A DNA stretch of 5,113 nucleotides from a bacterium (GTDB taxonomy: Bacteria; DYJV01; JALVYZ01). Every line of letters begins with the position of its first letter. The stretch's first letter is position 1. The notes under the pieces are model-generated. The model did no database searches, was not told the origin of the DNA, and worked only from the letters and a program-made list of their open reading frames with translations. The stretch spans positions 1 through 5,113 of the forward strand of contig JALVYZ010000044.1 in assembly GCA_027037705.1 (NCBI GenBank), in the 5' to 3' direction. This document shows positions 1 through 5,113 of this stretch, one piece after another. Made by a program: the position numbers and the translations under genes.

Positions 1-369
1 GGGACAGGAAATCCTCTTCGGGAATTTCTTTATGTTGATGATATGGCAGATGCTTGTATTTATATTATGGAAAAGGTTAATTTTCAAGATCTTGTTACTC
101 AGATGTCTAAAATGCCAAATTCAAAAATAAATGAAATCCGTAATACCCATATTAATATCGGGACAGGTAAAGATATTTCAATAAAAGATCTTGCATATTT
201 AATAAAGAATATTATAGGATTTAAAGGGGAGTTTTATTTTAATACCAGTAAGCCTGATGGGACATTGAGGAAATTACTTGATGTAACAAAATTACATAAT
301 TTAGGTTGGAGACATAAAATTGATTTGGAAGAAGGTATAAAAAAAGTTTATAAATGGTATATTAAATAA
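1..369 (+). CDS. fcl: GDP-L-fucose synthase, C-terminal part (cut by left window edge)
   Basis: The frame is open from base 1, so the gene begins outside the window; 122 codons remain of a family usually near 310-330 residues. The enzyme is a cytosolic, NADPH-dependent SDR that epimerises and reduces GDP-4-keto-6-deoxy-D-mannose to GDP-L-fucose. Family hallmarks visible, numbered from base 1: PLREFLYVDDMADA (5-18), THINIGTGKDISIKDLA (49-65), KPDGTLRKLLDV (84-95) and LGWRHKIDLEEGI (about 101-113). These match the substrate-binding C-terminal domain; DGTPRKLLD is the usual form, so Leu replaces Pro here. The nucleotide-binding Gly motif and the Ser-Tyr-Lys catalytic set lie upstream and cannot be checked. 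The ATG at base 43 is internal (Met of VDDMADA), not the start. The stop is TAA at 367-369. The Gmd encoded at 1761 makes its substrate. Identification is firm; only the missing N-terminus leaves doubt about integrity. Confidence 0.94.
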   Translation, partial: GTGNPLREFLYVDDMADACIYIMEKVNFQDLVTQMSKMPNSKINEIRNTHINIGTGKDISIKDLAYLIKNIIGFKGEFYFNTSKPDGTLRKLLDVTKLHNLGWRHKIDLEEGIKKVYKWYIK

Positions 370-515
370 AGATTTTAGTAAATATAGTATTTGTTTTTAA
401 AAATTTTCTTATGCCATGAAGCTTTTTGTTAGTAATTGGGAAAAGAAAATTTAAAACAGACAAATATAATCTTTTAAGGTATGCTCAAGGTTTATCTTTT
501 TTCATGCAAAAGTAA
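366..515 (+). pseudogene. Possible scar of a lost gene, perhaps a glycosyltransferase
   Basis: One frame runs from ATA-AAG at 366 through KILVNIVFVFKNFLMP, a TGA stop (417-419), then 31 more codons ending LLRYAQGLSFFMQK and TAA (513-515). No intact start or ribosome binding site precedes it. The second half, hydrophobic then basic with a DKYNLLRYAQGL stretch, recalls from memory the C-terminal tails of O-antigen GT2 glycosyltransferases. The first codons resemble the start of the GT4 gene at 4636 (MKILIVN). If base 368 were G, the fcl stop would read TGA and this frame would begin with ATG, giving the same ATGA overlap seen at 2738 and 4636. Inference: a gene coupled to fcl lost its start and most of its body. 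The piece is short, so chance cannot be excluded. Confidence 0.3.
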
Positions 516-640
516 TAAACAAATATATTGAATGATGTATTTATAAAAGATTAATATTCAGTGTTGAATGCTATTTTATTATAAAACAAAAGTCTTTTTC
601 TCTGAATAAAAAAAGTACTAAGTTTAATAAGGGAATCATT
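516..640 (+). other. AT-rich non-coding leader before the 641 gene
   Basis: All three forward frames are broken by stops within a few dozen codons, so I see no gene. A weak sigma70-like pair can be drawn, TTGAAT (528-533) and TAATAT (552-557) with an 18-base spacer, each matching four of six consensus bases. In DNA this AT-rich such matches are expected by chance. There is no hairpin followed by a T-run that would terminate fcl transcription, so read-through from fcl is as likely as a new promoter. Confidence 0.4.
629..633 (+). promoter_or_regulatory. Ribosome binding site fixing the TTG start at 641
   Basis: AAGGG lies seven bases before TTG at 641-643. It supports TTG as the true start of the 368-residue glycosyltransferase. 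The resulting N-terminus, MNILFLEYNYF, has the beta-strand-first look typical of GT-B enzymes. Confidence 0.65.
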
Positions 641-1747
641 TTGAATATTCTATTTCTTGAATATAACTATTTTCATGATGAGGTGATTATACCGCAAATT
701 GATTTAATATACAGGTTTTTTTTAAAAAAAGATAATATAAATAATATCTATTTAATTATAAATGAAAATGTTAAAAGAAGAGAAACATTTGATTTATCAA
801 TGTATGAAGGATTGGTTAATAATATTTATGTTAATTTTATAAAAAAAAGATATGGGAGAATAATTAAATATATAAATATTTTATATGTAATAGACACGTT
901 ATTTTTTGTTTATAAAAATAAAATTGATGTAATTGTTTTTAATACAATTGATTCTTATAATGAGGATATAGAATTATTATTAAAGTTTTTACCAAAAAAA
1001 ATAAAAAAAATAGGAGTATTACATAATGGAGATAAGATTGATTTATATTTTGATAAATACGATAGAATAATTGTTCTTAGTGAATTAGTTGCAAATTCCC
1101 TAAACAAAAAAAAAGTAGAATATTTATATACATTGCTTTATAAATACAAAAATACAATCTCTATAAGAAATAAAAAAGGATTGACCGTATGTATTCCAGG
1201 TAATATTGAAATGAGCCGAAGAGATTATAAATATATTATAGAATTTGTGTCAAAGTATAAAGAATTCTGTCGTTCAAATCAAATAGTATTCAAATTATTA
1301 GGAAATATTAATTCCCAAGATGGTTTGAAAATTAAAAAAATGATAGAAAAAAAGGGTATAACATCATTTTTTCATCTATTTGAGCAATTTATTGGTTACA
1401 ATCAATTTATGGGAAATATAGTTAATTCAGATATTATTATGCCTCTAATTCATGAGAATATAAAAAATTTTTCTGCTTATCAAAAGACCAAAATTTCTGA
1501 TGCTTTTAATATGGCATATTCGTGTAATAAACCATTATTAATGCATAAGATTTTTGAAAGTAAAAAAGAATTTAAAGATTTTTGTTTTTTTTATAAAGAT
1601 GATTTATCATTAAAAAAAATCTTAAAAGTTCTTGCTACAAATAAAGAATTAATTAAAGAGAAAAGCATTCTTATAAAAAATGCAAAAAAGTTTTCCTATG
1701 AAAGTCAAGCTGAAAAATACCTAAAAATATTAACATTAAGTAAATAA
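641..1747 (+). CDS. Putative GT-B-like glycosyltransferase, family unassigned
   Basis: A 368-residue soluble protein, a normal length for GT-B glycosyltransferases, with no signal peptide or clear membrane helix. Visible architecture: an N-terminal Rossmann-like half starting MNILFLEYNY, with DVIVFNT (96-102), IGVLHNG (124-130) and YDRIIVLSE (140-148). A C-terminal half opens at VCIPGNIEMSRRDY (183-196), then FKLLGN (217-222), DIIMPLIHE (264-272) and YQKTKISDAFNMAYSCNKPLLM (280-301). The last corresponds in position to the donor-binding stretch of GT4-like enzymes, but I do not see their canonical E-x7-E. It probably transfers a sugar onto the growing lipid-linked repeat unit at the inner face of the membrane; donor and acceptor cannot be read. 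It is poorer in G+C than its neighbours and has several A8-A9 runs. The stop is 13 bases before gmd, so the two are likely co-transcribed. Coding status is sound; the function is inferred from fold-like motifs and context. Confidence 0.75.
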   Translation: MNILFLEYNYFHDEVIIPQIDLIYRFFLKKDNINNIYLIINENVKRRETFDLSMYEGLVNNIYVNFIKKRYGRIIKYINILYVIDTLFFVYKNKIDVIVFNTIDSYNEDIELLLKFLPKKIKKIGVLHNGDKIDLYFDKYDRIIVLSELVANSLNKKKVEYLYTLLYKYKNTISIRNKKGLTVCIPGNIEMSRRDYKYIIEFVSKYKEFCRSNQIVFKLLGNINSQDGLKIKKMIEKKGITSFFHLFEQFIGYNQFMGNIVNSDIIMPLIHENIKNFSAYQKTKISDAFNMAYSCNKPLLMHKIFESKKEFKDFCFFYKDDLSLKKILKVLATNKELIKEKSILIKNAKKFSYESQAEKYLKILTLSK

Positions 1748-1760
1748 AAGTGAGGCAATT

Positions 1761-2741
1761 ATGAAAAAGGCATTAATAACTGGTGTAACAGGACAGGATG
1801 GATTATATTTGGCGAAATTTCTTTTAGAAAAGAAATACCAAGTGATAGGTACTGTACGAAGTTATCGTTGCTTAAACAAAGATAATTTTGCTTATTTAGG
1901 GATTGAAGATAAAGTAATTATTGAAAACTTGGATCTCCTTGATATGTCTAATGTTATCAAGATCATACAGAAGTATAAACCAGATGAAATTTATAATTTA
2001 GCTGCCCAGAGTTCAGTAGGACTATCTTATTCTCAGCCTATTGGAACTATTTCATTCAATACGCTTTCTGTTTGTAATTTATTAGAAAGTATTAGGCTCA
2101 TTGACCCAACAATACGACTTTATCAAGCATCAAGCAGTGAAATGTATGGACGGACAAGTGAACTACCAATTAAGATTGGAACTCCAATGCATCCGATAAG
2201 TCCATATGGTATTTCTAAGATGGCAGCTTATTTCATGATTACAACTTATAGAGAATCATATGGAATGTATGCAGTTAATGGGGTCATGTTTAATCATGAA
2301 TCATTTTTAAGAAGTGAAAACTTTTTTATTAAAAAAGTAATAAAAGATGCAATTGCTATAAAAAACAAAAAATTGCCATATTTGAAAATTGGAAATCTAA
2401 ACGTTAAAAGAGATTTTGGCTATACACCTAAATATATAGAAGCAATGTGGCGTATGTTGCAGCTTGAAACTCCAGATGATTTTATAATCTGTTCAGGGAA
2501 ACCAATATTGCTTAAAGATATCGTTGAATATATATTTGACAAATTGCAAATAGATAAAAAATTAATTGTAGAAGATAAAAGTCTCTTCAGACCTAACGAA
2601 ATTGAGGAGATTTATGGGGATAGTTCCAAAGCAAGAGATAAGTTAGGCTGGGAGTATAATCTTTCTTTTTTTGATGTGTTAGATTTGTTAATAGAAGAAG
2701 AGATCCGTGCAATAGAGAAAAAAGAGGAGTTTAATAGATGA
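1761..2741 (+). CDS. gmd: GDP-mannose 4,6-dehydratase (short-form Gmd)
   Basis: Converts GDP-D-mannose to GDP-4-keto-6-deoxy-D-mannose in the cytosol, the shared precursor of GDP-L-fucose, GDP-rhamnose and GDP-perosamine. It is an extended SDR. Seen: TGVTGQDG cofactor loop (7-14), EIYNLAAQSSVG (76-87), YQASSSEMYG (121-130), SPYGISK (147-153), RESYGMYAVNGVMFNHES (164-181), NVKRDFGYTPKYIEAMW (214-230) and KLGW (294-297). The catalytic set is Ser125, Glu127, Tyr149 and Lys153. At 326 residues it matches the short Pseudomonas-type Gmd (about 323) rather than the roughly 370-residue enterobacterial form. Oddities: Ser rather than the usual Thr at 125, and NHES-FLRS where NHES-P-x-R-G is usual, with Arg184 kept. 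GAGG (1752-1755) sits five bases before the ATG. The stop overlaps the next start. A related GDP-hexose dehydratase or reductase is possible, but TGQDG, LAAQS and FNHES favour Gmd. Confidence 0.88.
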   Translation: MKKALITGVTGQDGLYLAKFLLEKKYQVIGTVRSYRCLNKDNFAYLGIEDKVIIENLDLLDMSNVIKIIQKYKPDEIYNLAAQSSVGLSYSQPIGTISFNTLSVCNLLESIRLIDPTIRLYQASSSEMYGRTSELPIKIGTPMHPISPYGISKMAAYFMITTYRESYGMYAVNGVMFNHESFLRSENFFIKKVIKDAIAIKNKKLPYLKIGNLNVKRDFGYTPKYIEAMWRMLQLETPDDFIICSGKPILLKDIVEYIFDKLQIDKKLIVEDKSLFRPNEIEEIYGDSSKARDKLGWEYNLSFFDVLDLLIEEEIRAIEKKEEFNR

Positions 2742-3634
2742 CATTAGCTCCTGTAGTTTTATTTGTTTATAACCGTCCCTGGCATACAAAGCAAACGGTT
2801 AAAGCATTACAAAAAAATGTATATGCAAGAGAAAGTGAACTATTTATTTACAGTGATGGCCCAAACAATGAAGAGGCAGAAGAAAAAGTCAGGGAAGTTA
2901 GAGAATATATAAAAACTATAAATGGATTTAAAAAAATTATAATATTTGAAAGAGAAAAAAATTGGGGACTAGCGGAAAATATTGTAGATGGAGTAACAGA
3001 AATTATAAATAAATATGGTAAAATTATTGTACTTGAAGATGATTTAGTAACGAGCCCTTATTTTTTAAAGTTCATGAACGAGGCTTTGGAATTTTATAAA
3101 AATGAAAAAAAAGTCTGGCATATTAGTGGATGGAATTATTCAATAGAAATAGATGGATTAGATGATGTATTTTTATGGAGGGTTATGAATTGTTGGGGCT
3201 GGGCTACCTGGGCCGATAGATGGAAATATTATGAAAGAAATATTGATAAAATAATAGAAAGTTTTTCAGAACAAGATATTTATAGATTTAACTTGGACGG
3301 TACACATAATTTTTGGGAGCAGGTTATTGGTAATAAAAAGGGAGAAATAAATACATGGGCTATTTTTTGGTATGCAACTATTTTTAAAAATAATGGACTT
3401 TGTTTAAATCCTTCTAAGAGTTTTGTACAAAATATTGGTCACGATGGTAGTGGAGTTAATTGCGGACAGAGTGATGTGTATAAAATAAATATTTGTACGA
3501 ATGATAAAATACAATTTTTAAAAAAAATAGAGGAAAACAAATTAGCTGTAGAAAGAATTAAAAAAAATTATAAATCTTTGAAGAAACCATTTTTTATAAG
3601 AGCATTTAATAAATTTCGTAAGAATATATTTTAA
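2738..3634 (+). CDS. GT-A-like glycosyltransferase (GT2/GNT-I-like type)
   Basis: A 298-residue soluble protein of a type common in O-antigen and capsule loci. Seen: APVVLFVYNRPWHTKQTV (4-21), the nucleotide-sugar-binding first strand; LFIYSDGP (35-42); NWGLAENI (75-82); VLEDDLVTSPYFL (98-110), in which Glu100-Asp101-Asp102 is the metal-binding DXD-like motif; MNCWGWATWADRW (150-162); EINTWAIFWYATIFKNNG (203-220); and NIGHDGSGVNC (232-242). The C-terminus is basic (from about 278, KSLKKPFFIRAFNKFRK), which could hold it at the inner membrane surface. ATG overlaps the gmd TGA as ATGA, and AAAGAGGAG (2721-2729) lies eight bases upstream, so translation is probably coupled to gmd. Family placement rests on motifs remembered from annotated homologues. 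The sugar and linkage are unknown; fucose is plausible only from context. Confidence 0.88.
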   Translation: MTLAPVVLFVYNRPWHTKQTVKALQKNVYARESELFIYSDGPNNEEAEEKVREVREYIKTINGFKKIIIFEREKNWGLAENIVDGVTEIINKYGKIIVLEDDLVTSPYFLKFMNEALEFYKNEKKVWHISGWNYSIEIDGLDDVFLWRVMNCWGWATWADRWKYYERNIDKIIESFSEQDIYRFNLDGTHNFWEQVIGNKKGEINTWAIFWYATIFKNNGLCLNPSKSFVQNIGHDGSGVNCGQSDVYKINICTNDKIQFLKKIEENKLAVERIKKNYKSLKKPFFIRAFNKFRKNIF

Positions 3635-3808
3635 TTTCTTGAAACTTAATAACATGATTTTAATAATCAATGTAACATCTATGATTGCATATAATTTTTT
3701 GTTTGGAACCTAAATTGTTGATACATAAAATGAGTAGACTAAAAAAAATTATAAGTAAAATAAGTAATGTAATATGTCAACAAATAGATTATTGCGAAGG
3801 TAATATAT
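3635..3808 (+). other. Intergenic gap with doubtful small frames
   Basis: No convincing gene. A 19-codon frame at 3654-3713 begins MILIINVTSM, and a 39-codon frame at 3730-3849 begins MSRLKKIISK and runs into the methyltransferase gene; neither has a ribosome binding site. TATAAT occurs at 3690-3695 without a matching -35 box. GAAGG (3796-3800) is the ribosome binding site of the methyltransferase gene, eight bases before its ATG. I see no terminator. The gap could contain a promoter for the 3809-5113 pair or be a scar of past gene exchange. Confidence 0.4.
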
Positions 3809-3849
3809 ATGAATATGCAATTATTAGACAAAGATTTAACAAAATTTGA
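3730..3849 (+). CDS. Doubtful 39-residue reading frame overlapping the methyltransferase start
   Basis: ATG at 3730 to TGA at 3847-3849 encodes a lysine-rich peptide beginning MSRLKKIISKISNVICQQI. It overlaps the first 41 bases of the methyltransferase gene in another frame. The opening looks like the basic amphipathic N-termini common on O-antigen enzymes, so it could be the head of a displaced gene or a leader peptide. No Shine-Dalgarno sequence precedes it (upstream is TTGATACATAAA), and frames of this length arise by chance in such AT-rich DNA. Confidence 0.15.
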   Translation: MSRLKKIISKISNVICQQIDYCEGNIYEYAIIRQRFNKI

Positions 3850-4639
3850 ATGGCAAGAGATAGAAAATTTATTAAAAAGACAAAATAAAAATATCACTGA
3901 TGATTTGGAACAAATGTGGTACTTAATAGATTTGGTTTGGGATGATCTTGGCTGCAACAATAAAAAATTAGATTGGAGAAAAATAAAGGCTTTTTATTCT
4001 CATCCAGTTTGGCTTTTAAATGGCTTATTTATAGAGCAGCACGAAATCTCAATGGCACATCGTCATGCTATTAGTAATTGGATTTTTGAAAATAAGTTTA
4101 GAAAAGTGATTGATTATGGGGGTGGGTTTGGAACATTAGCAAGATTGATAGCTAAAAAAGATATTAGGATTGATGTTTATATATATGAGCCATACCCAAG
4201 TAAATTTGCAATAAAAAAAATAAAGGAGTATCCAAACATAACTTTTATAAATGAATTAAGTTCTGATTACGATTGCTTGATATGCATTGATGTTTTAGAG
4301 CATGTCCCTTATCCACTTGAAGTTTTTAAACAAATGATAGAAAGTGTAAAAATTGATGGTTATTTAGTAATCTCTAATTGCTTTTATCCAGTTATTAAAT
4401 GTCATTTACCATGTACTTTTCATTTAAGATATACTTTTAATACCTTTGCCAAAATGATGGGATTAGAGGTTATTGGGCTTTTAGAAGGAAGTCCTGCAAC
4501 AATTTTTAAAAAGATTACAGATAAACAAATAGATATGTTAAAAGTAAAGAGATTTGAGAAACTTTCAAGAATTTTTTTTCCAATAATTGAAACTTTAAAA
4601 CCTATATTAAGACCTATTAAAAGATTAATATCGAAATGA
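3809..4639 (+). CDS. Class I SAM-dependent methyltransferase
   Basis: A 276-residue cytosolic protein. Residues 1-95 form a largely helical N-terminal part that includes HPVWLLNGLFIEQHEISMAHRHAI (65-88). The Rossmann core follows: motif I KVIDYGGGFGTLA (99-111) with the glycine-rich SAM-binding loop, acidic Glu127 in VYIYEPY for the ribose hydroxyls, CLICIDVLEHV (157-167) as the motif IV-like stretch, and VKIDGYLVIS (180-189). The C-terminus is basic (RPIKRLISK). In this setting it most likely O-methylates a sugar of the repeat unit or caps the chain, but the acceptor cannot be read. ATG at 3809 has GAAGG eight bases before it. An in-frame TAG at 3785-3787 rules out a longer start, and the next Met (3815) is too far from the ribosome binding site. 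The TGA overlaps the next gene as ATGA. Confidence 0.9.
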   Translation: MNMQLLDKDLTKFEWQEIENLLKRQNKNITDDLEQMWYLIDLVWDDLGCNNKKLDWRKIKAFYSHPVWLLNGLFIEQHEISMAHRHAISNWIFENKFRKVIDYGGGFGTLARLIAKKDIRIDVYIYEPYPSKFAIKKIKEYPNITFINELSSDYDCLICIDVLEHVPYPLEVFKQMIESVKIDGYLVISNCFYPVIKCHLPCTFHLRYTFNTFAKMMGLEVIGLLEGSPATIFKKITDKQIDMLKVKRFEKLSRIFFPIIETLKPILRPIKRLISK

Positions 4640-5113
4640 AGATTTTAATAGTTAATACTTCAGATATATTGGGTGGAGCTGCAAGAGCAGCATATAGATT
4701 GCATAAGGCTCTTCTTAATGAAAGTGTTGATAGCTTGATGTTGGTTCAAAGGAAGTTTAGCAATGATTATACAGTTTTAGAGCTTGCAAAAAATAAAATA
4801 CAAAAAATATTGAATATTTTAAGACCTACTATTGACCAACTTCCTTTAAAAGTTTATAAAGATAGAACAAAAAATTTATTTAGTCCATCATGGTTTTGGA
4901 ATAGCACTGTTATAAAAAAAATAAACGAGATAAATCCAGATATAGTTCATCTTCACTGGATATGTGGTGGAATGATAAAAATAGAAAATATTGCTAAAAT
5001 AAAAGCACCGATAGTTTGGTCTCTTCATGATATGTGGCCATTTACTGGTGGATGTCACTATGACGAAGAGTGCAAAGGATATGAAAAGCACTGTGGTAAT
5101 TGCAAAGTTCTTG
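4636..5113 (+). CDS. GT4-family glycosyltransferase, WcaC-like, N-terminal part (cut by right edge)
   Basis: 159 complete codons of a GT-B enzyme of usual length near 400; the C-terminal donor-binding domain, including any E-x7-E, lies outside. Seen: MKILIVNTSDILGGAARAAYRLHKAL (1-26), the GT4 first strand and glycine loop; DSLMLVQRK (32-40); DIVHLHWICGG (102-112); and PIVWSLHDMWPFTGGCHYDEEC (125-146). Four cysteines at 140, 146, 153 and 156 are spaced like a metal-binding knuckle, a pattern I recall in this branch. It probably adds a sugar to the lipid-linked repeat unit at the cytoplasmic face. ATG shares ATGA with the methyltransferase stop, and no good ribosome binding site precedes it, so translation probably depends on re-initiation after that gene. 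The family call is firm; donor and linkage are unknown. Confidence 0.92.
   Translation, partial: MKILIVNTSDILGGAARAAYRLHKALLNESVDSLMLVQRKFSNDYTVLELAKNKIQKILNILRPTIDQLPLKVYKDRTKNLFSPSWFWNSTVIKKINEINPDIVHLHWICGGMIKIENIAKIKAPIVWSLHDMWPFTGGCHYDEECKGYEKHCGNCKVL

Noticed and set aside
1-168. Repeat of GGGACAGG at 1-8 and 160-167
   Set aside because: Both copies encode Gly-Thr-Gly at conserved positions of the fucose synthase, so this is coding coincidence rather than a functional repeat.
465-470. TATAAT resembling a -10 promoter box
   Set aside because: The correctly spaced upstream hexamer (442-447, AAAGAA) does not resemble a -35 box, and such matches are frequent at this base composition.
528-570. 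Direct repeat TTGAATG at 528-534 and 564-570
   Set aside because: Seven AT-rich bases repeated once in non-coding DNA is within chance, and no flanking symmetry suggests an operator.
3653-3672. Possible hairpin, TGATT paired with AATCA, as a terminator
   Set aside because: The stem is five AT-rich pairs with no T-run after it, too weak for an intrinsic terminator.
3739-3960. 73-codon open frame on the minus strand
   Set aside because: It lies opposite the start of the methyltransferase gene, and its hydrophobic, compositionally odd product is what reversed AT-rich coding DNA gives.
4888-5091. 67-codon open frame on the minus strand
   Set aside because: It is antisense to a clearly recognisable GT4 coding region and has no family resemblance.

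Overview
The window is a piece of a surface-polysaccharide biosynthesis locus (O-antigen or capsule type) from a very AT-rich bacterium. All genes are on the + strand. The recognisable ones are sugar-nucleotide enzymes, glycosyltransferases and a methyltransferase. Clear purine-rich ribosome binding sites (AAGGG, GAGG, GAGGAG, GAAGG) precede four of the five visible starts, which suggests a lineage that uses Shine-Dalgarno initiation. The sequence does not let me name the genus. There are no RNA genes, insertion sequences, CRISPR arrays or convincing terminators.

Layout. Bases 1-369 are the C-terminal third of a GDP-L-fucose synthase (fcl/wcaG type), cut by the left edge. Bases 366-640 contain no intact gene. 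The first part (366-515) looks like the scar of a lost gene, and the rest is AT-rich leader ending in a good ribosome binding site. Then come three tightly packed genes: an unfamiliar GT-B-like glycosyltransferase with a TTG start (641-1747), a short-form GDP-mannose 4,6-dehydratase (gmd, 1761-2741) and a GT-A-like glycosyltransferase (2738-3634). The last two overlap by ATGA. A 174-base gap follows, with only doubtful small reading frames. Next are a class I SAM-dependent methyltransferase (3809-4639) and the first 159 codons of a GT4-family glycosyltransferase of the WcaC-like kind (4636 to the right edge), again joined by an ATGA overlap.

How they fit together. Gmd converts GDP-D-mannose to GDP-4-keto-6-deoxy-D-mannose, and Fcl epimerises and reduces that to GDP-L-fucose. 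The locus therefore probably supplies L-fucose, or another 6-deoxyhexose from the same intermediate, to a repeat unit assembled by the three glycosyltransferases and perhaps modified by the methyltransferase. Polymerase, flippase or ABC exporter genes are not in the window. fcl lies upstream of gmd and apart from it, the opposite of the common gmd-fcl pair, so another gmd may sit upstream or the locus may have been rearranged.

I see no new multi-gene system here. The points most worth a second look are the gene scar after fcl, which can be read as a single G-to-A change at an ATGA junction followed by decay, the divergent active-site surroundings of Gmd, and the unassigned, extremely AT-rich glycosyltransferase at 641-1747.
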